Below are positions 1-7,234 of a stretch of 64,000 nt of DNA, piece after piece; position 1 is the first letter of the stretch, and each line of letters begins with the position of its first letter. The position numbers and the translations under genes are program-made. This DNA is from Streptomyces curacoi. GTDB taxonomy: Bacteria > Actinomycetota > Actinomycetes > Streptomycetales > Streptomycetaceae. Under the pieces are notes generated by a model. It was not told where the DNA came from, made no database searches, and saw nothing but the letters and a program-made list of their open reading frames with translations. The DNA is taken from positions 1,181,338 through 1,245,337 of the forward strand of contig NZ_KQ947984.1 in assembly GCF_001513975.1 (NCBI RefSeq). Reading direction: 5' to 3'.

Positions 1-867
1 CGCCTGCCGCTCGTCGCTGTGGAAGCGGGAGAGCCAGCGCGCGTCGTGCATGCCGCAGTCGCTGCCCAGGGCGCGGCGGGTGACCTCCCTGACCTCGTCG
101 AGGTCGAGCGGGGTGTCGTCGGGGACCTCGTGGCGGCGGTTCCAGCCCATGACCCGGTACCAGCCGTCGCCGAAGGACACGATCCCCGCGAAGGCGTCGC
201 CCGCGCCGTCGATGGTGAGCACACGGTCGGGCCGCTCGGTGAGCCGGACGTCCGCCAGGAACATGGACCTGATGACGGAGGCGCCGGGGAAGGGCAGGCC
301 GACCGCCTGGCGTACGGCGCTGCGGTGGCCGTCCGCGCCGACGGCATAGGCCGCGCGATGCGTGCCGACCGTCCCGTCCGGGCCGCGCACGTCGAGGTCG
401 ACCCCGCTGTCGTCCTGCCGCAGCCCCACGACCTCGCGCTCGAAGAGGAACTCGACGCCGAGCTCGCGCGCCCGCCGCTCCAGCAGCCGCTCGACCTCGT
501 ACTGCGGAGTGACGAGCAGGAACGGGAAGCGGGACGGCAGCCTTCGCAGGTCGAGGGAGAGACGGCGGAAGAGACGCAGCTCGGTGATGGTGCTGCCGGT
601 GGCGAGCAGGTCGTCGGCCAGGCCGCGGGCGTCCAGCTGTTCCAGGGTGCGGGCGTGGACGCCGAAGGCGCGGGAGAGGTTGCTGGTCTTGTGGCGGCGC
701 TTCTCGACGAGGGTGACGGGGACGCCGGCGGCGGCGAGGTCACCGGCCAGGAGGAGACCGGTGGGGCCGGCGCCCACGACGATCACGGGGTCGGGGCCGC
801 TGCCGTCGGTGCCGTCGCCGTTGCTCCTGTGGCTGTTGCTTTTGCTGTTGGTGCCGGTGCCGTTCAT
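1..867 (-). CDS. FAD-dependent aromatic monooxygenase, C-terminus outside window
   Basis: Reading the minus strand from ATG at 867 gives an open frame that runs off the left edge (about 289 residues seen). After a Ser/Asn/Gly-rich leader of about 26 residues comes the dinucleotide-binding motif VVGAGPTGLLLAGDLAAAG, followed by VEKR and, further on, VGADGHRSAVRQA, the second FAD motif (DG) of the PheA/TfdB flavin hydroxylases. These enzymes hydroxylate aromatic or polyketide substrates with NADPH and O2. The gene is divergent from a TetR regulator 128 bp away, so it is probably that regulator's target. The substrate cannot be read from the sequence. The leader is unusually long, so a start inside it is possible. 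Confidence 0.88.
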   Translation of the reverse strand, partial: MNGTGTNSKSNSHRSNGDGTDGSGPDPVIVVGAGPTGLLLAGDLAAAGVPVTLVEKRRHKTSNLSRAFGVHARTLEQLDARGLADDLLATGSTITELRLFRRLSLDLRRLPSRFPFLLVTPQYEVERLLERRARELGVEFLFEREVVGLRQDDSGVDLDVRGPDGTVGTHRAAYAVGADGHRSAVRQAVGLPFPGASVIRSMFLADVRLTERPDRVLTIDGAGDAFAGIVSFGDGWYRVMGWNRRHEVPDDTPLDLDEVREVTRRALGSDCGMHDARWLSRFHSDERQA

Positions 868-882
868 GGGGCCTCCTGGATG

Positions 883-965
883 CCAACGCTCGTTGGCCAA
901 CATCCGTTGGTCAACGCTTGTTGGCAACCGTACGAGCCCCGCGACCGGAGTGTCAACACTTGTTG
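883..965. promoter_or_regulatory. Cluster of palindromic operators between monooxygenase and TetR gene
   Basis: Three short palindromes lie in the divergent spacer: CCAACGCTCGTTGG (883-896, perfect), CAACGCTTGTTG (913-924) and CAACACTTGTTG (954-965). Further GTTGG and GTTGAC half-sites lie between and after them, up to the regulator start. Dyads of CAAC-N4-GTTG fit a TetR-type repressor controlling itself and the monooxygenase. The dyads are read directly; the binding is inferred. Confidence 0.6.
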
Positions 966-995
966 GCCCACGCACGTTGGCCTACGGTTGTTGAC

Positions 996-1577
996 ATGAT
1001 GCAGAGCAAGCCCGCCGCCCCCGCCCGCCGCTCCGAGGCCACCCGCACGGCGATCCTCGACGCGGCCCGCGAGCGCTTCGCGGCCGACGGTTACGAGCGC
1101 GCCACCATCCGCGCCATCGCCAAGGACGCGAACATCGATCCGTCCATGGTGATGCGCTACTACGGCAACAAGGAGGGTCTGTTCGCGGCGGCCGTCGCCA
1201 TCGACCTGAGGCTGCCGGACCCGGCGTCACTGCCCCGGGACGAGGTCGGCCGGGGCCTTGTGACGCACTTCCTGGGCCTGTGGGAGAAGAACGAGGTGCT
1301 CACGGCCCTGCTCCGGGTCGGCGCGACCAACGAGGCCGGGGCCGAGCGCATGCAGGGCATCTTCGCGGACCAGTTGCTGCCGATCTGCCGTCGGGTGTGC
1401 CCCGACCCCGAGCAGGCCCCCGCGCGGGCCGCGCTGGTGTCGTCGCAGGTGCTCGGGCTGGCGCTCACCCGCTATGTCCTGCGCTTTCCGCCGGCCGTGG
1501 CGCTGGCCCCCGAGGAGGTCGTGGCATGGCTGGGGCCCACGGTGCAGCGGTATCTGACCGCACCGCACCCGGCGTGA
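996..1577 (+). CDS. TetR/AcrR family transcriptional regulator
   Basis: A 193-residue protein. The N-terminal helix-turn-helix (about residues 15-65) reads RTAILDAARERFAADGYERA, then IRAIAKDANIDPSMVMRYYG, the typical TetR DNA-binding block. The rest is a ligand-binding helical domain with no specific match that I can name. ATG codons at 996 and 999 are both possible. No ribosome binding site precedes them and an operator-like GTTGAC abuts the start, so the mRNA may be leaderless. It is likely a repressor of the divergent FAD monooxygenase and of itself through the CAAC-N4-GTTG dyads. Confidence 0.92.
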   Translation: MMQSKPAAPARRSEATRTAILDAARERFAADGYERATIRAIAKDANIDPSMVMRYYGNKEGLFAAAVAIDLRLPDPASLPRDEVGRGLVTHFLGLWEKNEVLTALLRVGATNEAGAERMQGIFADQLLPICRRVCPDPEQAPARAALVSSQVLGLALTRYVLRFPPAVALAPEEVVAWLGPTVQRYLTAPHPA

Positions 1578-1619
1578 CGTGACCTGCCGGGACGGCCGGA
1601 GAACACACCAGAACACACC

Positions 1620-1671
1620 GAGGGCGCCGGCCTCGTCGCATACGCGTACGCACGACGGGGCCGGCGCCCTC
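1620..1671. terminator. Bidirectional stem-loop terminator
   Basis: A 12-bp perfect stem, GAGGGCGCCGGC (1620-1631) with its complement at 1660-1671. A further CGTCG/CGACG pairing lies inside. It sits between the convergent TetR gene and the small membrane protein gene. There is no strong T run, as is common in Streptomyces. Confidence 0.75.
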
Positions 1672-1704
1672 GGGCAAAGCTGGGACCGGGCGGAAACGCC
1701 CTGG

Positions 1705-1962
1705 TCAGGCCTTCGCCTTGGCCTTCACCTTCGGCTGGCGGTCCGTGGAGCGGTCCAGGACCATCACGAGGCCCGCGATGACCAGGAACAGCACGGTCGG
1801 GGCCACGACGAAGAGACCCAGCGTCTCGATGACGCTCAGGCCCGGACCGGGGTCGTCGCCGTCGTCACGCGTGAGCGCGAGCGCAGGGGACGACATGAGC
1901 AGCATCATCAGCGTCGTACCGGCGGCCAGGGCGCCGGCGCGCAGGGCGTTCTTCTTGTCCAC
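1705..1962 (-). CDS. Small membrane protein, unknown function
   Basis: An 85-residue protein, not recognised by family. It has an N-terminal hydrophobic segment with a probable signal sequence ending near SSPALA (residues 5-29), a short acidic stretch rich in Asp and Gly (DDGDDPGPG), a second transmembrane helix (about residues 45-69, TLGLFVVAPTVLFLVIAGLV) and a basic tail ending KVKAKAKA. It looks like a small exported, membrane-anchored protein with a cytoplasmic Lys tail. It lies 90 bp downstream of malQ on the same strand and may be transcribed with it. Confidence 0.72.
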   Translation of the reverse strand: MDKKNALRAGALAAGTTLMMLLMSSPALALTRDDGDDPGPGLSVIETLGLFVVAPTVLFLVIAGLVMVLDRSTDRQPKVKAKAKA

Positions 1963-2052
1963 GGGGCCAAAAGTACCGAACGCCGGAAGGCGCCGCGCGC
2001 CCGGGGTGCCGTATGGGACGCGACCGCCCGGCCGCCACGCCGGACCCGGCCG

Positions 2053-4185
2053 TCACCCCCGCCGGGCCACCCCGTCCCGCAGCACCTCCACCAACGCCCG
2101 CACCCTCGGCGAAGCCGCCAGCTCCTCCAGCGTCACCGGCCTCCCCGCCGCGTCCGCGATCGGCAGCCGCCAGTTCGGGTACTGGTCCCACGTCCCCGGC
2201 AGGTTCTGCGGCCGGCGGTCCCCCACGCCGTCCGGGAGCCAGACACCGACCATGCGGGCCGGAGTGCGCAGCAGGAAGCGGTGGACGGCCTGGATCTCGG
2301 CCTCCTCCTGCGAGGCGCAGTACCCGCCGTCCGTGCCCCGCAGCAGCCCCAGCCGGGAGAGCACCTCCAGCCACTCGCCCGTGTCCGCCGCCGCCTCCGC
2401 GCGCTCCTGTTCCAGGGGGCGGGTCGACAGGCCCAGACCGTCGCGGAGTTCGACGTGCTCGCCGGTGAGGCGGGCCGCGGTGGGCGGCAGGTCGTGGGTG
2501 GTGGCGGTGGCGAGGCAGTCGGCGCGCCAGGACTCCGGCGGCAGGGGCCGGCCGTCGCCGTCCCAGTCCCGCTCGAACCACAGCACCGACGTGCCGAGCA
2601 CGCCACGCGAGCGCAGCCTCTCGCGGACCCCCGGTTCCACCGTGCCGAGGTCCTCCCCGATCACCACCGCCCCGGCCCGGGACGCCTCCAGCACCAGGAT
2701 CGCGAGCATGGCCTCGGCGTCGTACCGGACGTACGTGCCCGCCGTCGGCGCCTGCCCCTGCGGCACCCACCACAGCCGGAACAGCCCCATGACGTGGTCG
2801 ATGCGCAGGGCACCGGCGTAACGGAACAGCGCCCGCAGCAGTCGGCGGTACGGCTCGTATCCCGACGCGGCCAGCCGGTCCGGTCGCCAGGGCGGCAGCC
2901 CCCAGTCCTGGCCGCGGGCGTTGAAGGCGTCCGGCGGCGCGCCCACCGACATCCCGGCCGCGAGGTACTCCTGCTGCGCCCACGCGTCCGCGCCGCCGGG
3001 ATGGACCCCGACCGCCAGGTCGTGCACGATCCCGACCGGCATCCCCGCCTCCCGCGCCACCCGCTGGGCGGCGGTCAGCTGGGCGTCGGTGAGCCAGGCG
3101 AGACGGCAGTGGAAGTCGACCCGGTCCATCAACTCACGCCGGGCGCGGGCGGTTTCCGGCGACCGCGGATCCCGCAGCCGCTCCGGCCACCGCTGCCAGT
3201 CCGAGCCGTACACCTCGGCCAGCGCGCACCACGTGGCGTGGTCCTCCAGCGCCTCCCCCTCCCCGGCGAGGAAGTCGACGTACGCGGCCCGCCGCCCGGG
3301 CCCCAGCGGCACCTCGCGCACCAGCTCCAGCGCCTCCCGCTTCGCCGCCCACACGGCGTCCCGGTCGATCAACGCCCCCTTCTCCAGTACGGCTTCCCGC
3401 AGCCGTCCGGCCCGCTCCAGCAGCGCCCGCACCCGCTCACGGTCCTCGATGTACGCGAACTCGGGCACGTCCTCGACCCGCAGGTGCACGGGGTCGGGGA
3501 AGCGGCGGGAGGACGGACGGTACGGGGAGGGGTCGGTCGGGTCTCCGGGTACGGCCGCGTGCAGCGGGTTGACCTGTACGAATCCTGCGCCGAGCGCCCG
3601 GCCGGCCCAGGCGGAGAGTTCGGCGAGGTCGCCGAGGTCGCCCATGCCCCAGGAGCGGCGGGAGAGGAGGGAGTAGAGCTGGACGAGGAGTCCGTAGGAG
3701 CGTGCGGTGGGCGTGGGCAGCCGGGGCGGGGCTACGACCAGATGACCGGCTGCCGTACGGCCGTCGGGTGCGGTGGCGGTCAGCCGGTGCACCCCGGGCG
3801 GGAGTTGGTCGGCGGCGGCGCGGGTCTCGCCCTGTTCGGTCTCGATGTGCAGCCGGGTGCCGGGCGGCAGCTCGGCCAGCGCCTCGGACTCGGCGCCGCT
3901 CCAGCACACCACCGTCGGCGGCAGCAGTCGTTCGCGCAGCTCACGCTCCCGCGCGGCGAGCGCGGCAACGACGGCGGCGGGCGTGCTCGTGTCGACGTCG
4001 AGGGCGGCCAGGGCGAGGGTGAGTGCGGTGGCGGAGGCCGTGACCGTGCGGTCCGCGGACGGCTGGTAGGAGGTGGCGACGCCGTGCAGCTCGGCCAGCC
4101 GGGACAGGTCGTCGGAGGGGAGGTCCTGGGGGCCCGGACCATCGGGGCCCTCGGCCGGGGTTTCGGCCGACCGCTGTGCTGTCAT
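2053..4185 (-). CDS. malQ: 4-alpha-glucanotransferase (amylomaltase, GH77)
   Basis: A 710-residue protein that transfers alpha-1,4-glucan chains between maltodextrins in the cytoplasm. GH77 landmarks are in order: SWGMGDLGDL (about residue 178); LRIDHVMGLFRLWW near 463, with the catalytic nucleophile Asp; IGEDLGTVEPGVRERL near 510, with the acid/base Glu; and TTHDLPPTAARL near 560. The length matches the actinobacterial type, which has an extra N-terminal beta domain. The ATG at 4185 directly follows the stop of the upstream small gene (4186), so the two are likely translationally coupled. The frame is intact. Confidence 0.95.
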   Translation of the reverse strand: MTAQRSAETPAEGPDGPGPQDLPSDDLSRLAELHGVATSYQPSADRTVTASATALTLALAALDVDTSTPAAVVAALAARERELRERLLPPTVVCWSGAESEALAELPPGTRLHIETEQGETRAAADQLPPGVHRLTATAPDGRTAAGHLVVAPPRLPTPTARSYGLLVQLYSLLSRRSWGMGDLGDLAELSAWAGRALGAGFVQVNPLHAAVPGDPTDPSPYRPSSRRFPDPVHLRVEDVPEFAYIEDRERVRALLERAGRLREAVLEKGALIDRDAVWAAKREALELVREVPLGPGRRAAYVDFLAGEGEALEDHATWCALAEVYGSDWQRWPERLRDPRSPETARARRELMDRVDFHCRLAWLTDAQLTAAQRVAREAGMPVGIVHDLAVGVHPGGADAWAQQEYLAAGMSVGAPPDAFNARGQDWGLPPWRPDRLAASGYEPYRRLLRALFRYAGALRIDHVMGLFRLWWVPQGQAPTAGTYVRYDAEAMLAILVLEASRAGAVVIGEDLGTVEPGVRERLRSRGVLGTSVLWFERDWDGDGRPLPPESWRADCLATATTHDLPPTAARLTGEHVELRDGLGLSTRPLEQERAEAAADTGEWLEVLSRLGLLRGTDGGYCASQEEAEIQAVHRFLLRTPARMVGVWLPDGVGDRRPQNLPGTWDQYPNWRLPIADAAGRPVTLEELAASPRVRALVEVLRDGVARRG

Positions 4186-4446
4186 CTACGGCCTCGGGAG
4201 GTACACGTCCATGTCCATACCGGTGTCCATACCCATATCCATGTCCAGGTCCCAGGTCGCCGCCTCGCTCGTCAGCGGCGCGGCATCGGCGAGCGGCGGC
4301 TCGCTGGTGAGCGGCTCGGCGTCGGGGAGTGGCGGTTCGCTGGTGAGGGGGATCTCGGCGCAGGCGCCCTCGGCGCTGAAGACGCAGGCGTGCATCTCGG
4401 GCTCGATGGGCGCCTCGGGTTTGGACAGGGCCGATGCTGTGGCCAC
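4186..4446 (-). CDS. Small acidic protein upstream of malQ, unknown function
   Basis: An 86-residue protein of no family I recognise. The first half includes HACVFSAEGACAE, with two Cys seven residues apart. The middle is a threefold repeat of about 12 residues built on PLTSEPPL-DAE. The tail alternates Met and Asp (DMDMGMDTGMDMD) and ends VYLPRP. Its stop codon abuts the malQ start with no gap, which argues for real translation and coupling. A SufE-like, metal-binding or peptide-precursor role would be speculation. The short length and low complexity keep confidence moderate. Confidence 0.55.
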   Translation of the reverse strand: MATASALSKPEAPIEPEMHACVFSAEGACAEIPLTSEPPLPDAEPLTSEPPLADAAPLTSEAATWDLDMDMGMDTGMDMDVYLPRP

Positions 4447-4555
4447 GGGGGCCTCCTCTTCGAGTGCGGCTCGGGATTACCGCAGCCCTACCCAGCAGGC
4501 GCGACGGCAGACGTACGGAACACAACAACGTGCCCCTCGTCACATCCGTACACCC

Positions 4556-4592
4556 GTTCCGCACATCTGTTCCGCACGTCCGTTCCGTCACC
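4556..4592. promoter_or_regulatory. Three tandem 13-bp iterons upstream of the ECF sigma operon
   Basis: The units GTTCCGCACATCT (4556-4568), GTTCCGCACGTCC (4569-4581) and GTTCCGTCACC (4582-4592) are in tandem. An inverted TACGGAAC copy lies at about 4513-4520. They occupy the divergent spacer between the small acidic gene and the sigma factor, 70 bp before the latter. This is a candidate regulator-binding or sigma autoregulation site, read from repetition alone. Confidence 0.4.
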
Positions 4593-4662
4593 GCACCCAT
4601 GCGCCCGGGTAAACCTCGGCGGACCGCGAACCGGCGGCGCCGAACTCGTCGATAGACGGGGT

Positions 4663-5286
4663 GTGAGACTGTTCCGCCCCATGGGGGGCCATCGGGAGAA
4701 GGACGAGGGGGACTCGGACGCGGCGCTGTTGCGTGCCGTCGCGGCCGGGGACTCGGCGGCGATGGCCGCGCTGTACGACCGCCACGCGGGGTGGCTGCAC
4801 GCCCGGCTGAGCCGGCGCTGCGCCGATCCGGAGGTCGTGCGCGAGGTGCTGCAGGACACGTTCGTCACGGTGTGGCGGTCGGCGGACGCGCACCGGGGCG
4901 AGCAGGCCGGCGGCTGGCTGTGGACCATCGCGGCGCGGCGCCTGGTCGACGCGCTGCGCGTGCAGGAGCGGGCCGCGCGGCTGGAGACGACCCCGATGGA
5001 CGAGGCGGGGGCCGGGCACGCCGCCGCGGCTGCCGCGCCGTCCGTGGAGGAGCGGGTGCTGGCGGGGCTGGAGTACGGCGATGTCGGCACCGCCCTCGAC
5101 CGGATCTCGCCCGAGCTGCGCGAGGTGCTGCGCGCCACGGTCGTCGACGGGCTGACCACCCGGGAGACCGCCCGTCTGCTCGGTATCCCGGAAGGCACCG
5201 TCAAGTCCCGGGCGATGCGCGCCCGCGCCGAACTGCGCGCCGCCCTCGCCCAGTTGAACCCGTCCCCGTTGGGAGGCCCGGCATGA
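4663..5286 (+). CDS. ECF RNA polymerase sigma factor
   Basis: A 207-residue sigma-70 family protein. Region 2 covers about residues 30-100 (AALYDRHAGWLHARLSRR, then LQDTFVTVWRSA and GWLWTIAARRLVDALR). Region 4 covers about 145-200 (LREVLRATVVDGLTTRETA, then LGIPEGTVKSRAMRARAEL). The ATGA overlap with the next gene (zinc-finger anti-sigma factor) gives a classical sigma/anti-sigma pair. The GTG at 4663 is preferred; ATG at 4681 is possible and no clear ribosome binding site decides. The same frame stays open far upstream, but that sequence is antisense to malQ and not protein-like. It probably directs its own operon, which includes an ABC transporter. Confidence 0.9.
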   Translation: MRLFRPMGGHREKDEGDSDAALLRAVAAGDSAAMAALYDRHAGWLHARLSRRCADPEVVREVLQDTFVTVWRSADAHRGEQAGGWLWTIAARRLVDALRVQERAARLETTPMDEAGAGHAAAAAAPSVEERVLAGLEYGDVGTALDRISPELREVLRATVVDGLTTRETARLLGIPEGTVKSRAMRARAELRAALAQLNPSPLGGPA

Positions 5287-6290
5287 CCGGCTGGCACGCG
5301 TCCGACGACCTCGTCACCCGTTACGCGAGCGGCTCGCTGCCGGAGCCGGACGCCTGGTCAGTGGAGAAACACCTGGAGTCCTGCGGCGGCTGCGCGGCCC
5401 GGGTGTCCCTGGCGGTACGGCAGACGGCGGCGGGGGTCGTGCTGGCCGACGTGCGGGAGGCGGTGCTGGGAGCGGGGCTGGGGACAGCGCTGGGTACGGC
5501 GCTGGGTACGGCGCTGGAGGCGGGTGCGACCCGGACGGCACCGGGTGCGCGGACGGGGCGAGGGGCGCGGGCGTCAGCGGCGCCCGGGGCACCTGCCCCC
5601 TCGACCCCCGTCACGTCCCGGGCCCGTCTGTGGGCGTCCCGCCGGCTCGCCCCTCCCCCCGCCGGATCCCGCGCGGCCCGTGTCCTGTGGGCCGCCGGCC
5701 CCGCCGTGCGCGGGGCCTGGCCGGTGGCCGTGCTGGGCGTGGCGCTCGCCGCGGTCCTACTGGCCCGGTTCGCCGACTTCGCGGGGGCGCGGCCCCTGTT
5801 GCTGGCCGTCGCGCCGGTGGTGCCCATCGCGGGGGTCGCCCTGTCCTACGGCGCGCACGCCGATCCCCTGCACGAGATCGCGGCGGCCACCCCCTCGGCC
5901 GGGCTGCGGCTGGTCCTGACGCGGACGGCGGCCGTGCTGGCGGTGAGCCTGCCGCTGCTGACCCTGGCCGGGTTCCTGGTGCCGTCGTCGGGTGCCCCGG
6001 GCGCGGCGGCCTGGCTGCTGCCCGGGCTCGCGCTGACGCTGGCCTCGCTGGCCCTGGCCGGTTACGTCGGCTTCCGTGCCGCCACGGCCGTGACCGGCGG
6101 CGGCTGGCTGTGCGCCGTACTGTCCCCGGTCCTCACCGCGGACGGCCGGCTGACCGCACGCCTGGCCGAACAGGTATCCGCCTGCCTCGGCGGCGCCACG
6201 GCCCAGGGCGGCTGGGCGGCGGCGGCAGTCCTGTGCGCCGCGCTGCTGGCCGCCCGCCGGTCGGCGTACGACCGCCTGGAGCGGCGTTGA
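5283..6290 (+). CDS. Zinc-finger anti-sigma factor with membrane domain
   Basis: A 335-residue protein. The N-terminal zf-HC2 motif H-x3-C-x2-C (HLESCGGCAARV, about residues 30-41) marks an anti-sigma domain that would hold the preceding sigma factor. A linker contains a 4-residue repeat (GTAL three times, from 12-bp DNA repeats near 5483-5515). The second half has several hydrophobic helices (for example VAVLGVALAAVLLARFA and LVLTRTAAVLAVSLPLLTL), so it is an inner-membrane protein, larger than a minimal anti-sigma factor. It overlaps the sigma gene by 4 bp. It may sense an envelope signal and release the sigma factor. The signal is unknown. Confidence 0.85.
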   Translation: MTGWHASDDLVTRYASGSLPEPDAWSVEKHLESCGGCAARVSLAVRQTAAGVVLADVREAVLGAGLGTALGTALGTALEAGATRTAPGARTGRGARASAAPGAPAPSTPVTSRARLWASRRLAPPPAGSRAARVLWAAGPAVRGAWPVAVLGVALAAVLLARFADFAGARPLLLAVAPVVPIAGVALSYGAHADPLHEIAAATPSAGLRLVLTRTAAVLAVSLPLLTLAGFLVPSSGAPGAAAWLLPGLALTLASLALAGYVGFRAATAVTGGGWLCAVLSPVLTADGRLTARLAEQVSACLGGATAQGGWAAAAVLCAALLAARRSAYDRLERR

Positions 6291-6433
6291 CGGCGGACCC
6301 GGGCGCCGGGCCCACCCCCGCCGCCGCCCCGACGTCGGTTCCGCCGCACTCCGCCGCGCACCCCCTCCGCCCCGAACCCGGCCGGTCCGCCCACTCGGCC
6401 CCCACCACCCCACCCCACTCATCTGGAGCCTCC

Positions 6434-7234
6434 TTGCCCACCATCCGCGTGACCGGCCTGCACGTCCGGCACCGCAAAACGGTCGCCCTCGACTCCCTGG
6501 ACGTCGACTTCGGCCCCGGCGTCCACGGTCTGCTCGGTCCGAACGGGGCCGGCAAGACCTCGCTGATCCGCGTCCTCGCCACGGTCGCCGAACCGGCCGG
6601 CGGCCGGGTGGAGATACTCGGCGAGGACACCGGTGACCACCGGCGGCTCGGGGACGTGCGGCGACGGCTGGGTTATCTGCCGCAGGACTTCGGCTACTAC
6701 CCGGGCTTCACCGTGCGGGAGTTCGTCGCGTATGTGGCGTGGCTGAAGGAGATGCCCGCCGCCGCCACCCCGTCCGCCGTCGAACGGGCCGTCGCCCGCG
6801 TCGGCCTCGCCGACCGGATCGACGCGAAGGTCAGGACGCTGTCCGGCGGCATGGTCCGCCGCGTCGGCATCGCCCAGGCCATCGTCAACGCTCCGCAGGT
6901 GCTGCTCTTCGACGAGCCGACCGCCGGTCTCGACCCGGAACAGCGCGTGGAGTTCCGGGAACTGCTGCGCGAACTGGGCACCTCGGCCACGGTCATCGTC
7001 TCCACCCACCTGGTGGAGGACGTGGCCGCGGCCTGCACGGAGGTCACCCTGGTCGACGAGGGCCGGGTCGCCTACCGCGGCACCCCGCAGTCCCTCGCCG
7101 CCCTCGGCGAGACGGCGGTGGGCGTCAGCGGCGACAACCCGATCGAGCGCGGCTACACGGCCGCACTGCGCGCCCACCGCGCCCACGGGTCCGCCGCCCA
7201 GGCGGTCCGCACCCTCGAAGGGACGGCGCGATGA
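6434..7234 (+). CDS. ABC transporter ATP-binding protein
   Basis: A 266-residue ATPase. Walker A is GPNGAGKTSL (about residue 37), the signature is LSGGMVRRVGIAQAI and Walker B is VLLFDEPTAGLDP, followed by the H-loop in VSTHLVEDV. This is the exporter-type (CcmA/DrrA-like) class. I take TTG at 6434 as the start because GGAG lies 5 bp before it (6425-6428) and the protein homology starts there (PTIRVTGLHV). The upstream open frame is a shadow of the anti-sigma gene. It overlaps the permease gene by 4 bp. The ATPase of the second ABC operon (11402-12232) is a clear paralogue. Confidence 0.92.
   Translation: MPTIRVTGLHVRHRKTVALDSLDVDFGPGVHGLLGPNGAGKTSLIRVLATVAEPAGGRVEILGEDTGDHRRLGDVRRRLGYLPQDFGYYPGFTVREFVAYVAWLKEMPAAATPSAVERAVARVGLADRIDAKVRTLSGGMVRRVGIAQAIVNAPQVLLFDEPTAGLDPEQRVEFRELLRELGTSATVIVSTHLVEDVAAACTEVTLVDEGRVAYRGTPQSLAALGETAVGVSGDNPIERGYTAALRAHRAHGSAAQAVRTLEGTAR

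Noticed and set aside
19..999. 326-codon plus-strand frame
   Set aside because: It is the complement of the FAD monooxygenase, whose minus-strand frame has clear FAD motifs.
4186..4446. RiPP precursor
   Set aside because: No modification enzyme lies nearby and no leader/core boundary is recognisable, so it is kept as a small unknown gene.
1579..4662. Open frame of more than 1000 codons leading into the ECF sigma factor
   Set aside because: It is antisense to the small membrane protein, malQ and the acidic gene; composition is Arg/Gln/Pro-rich and unlike protein. Only the part from 4663 encodes the sigma factor.
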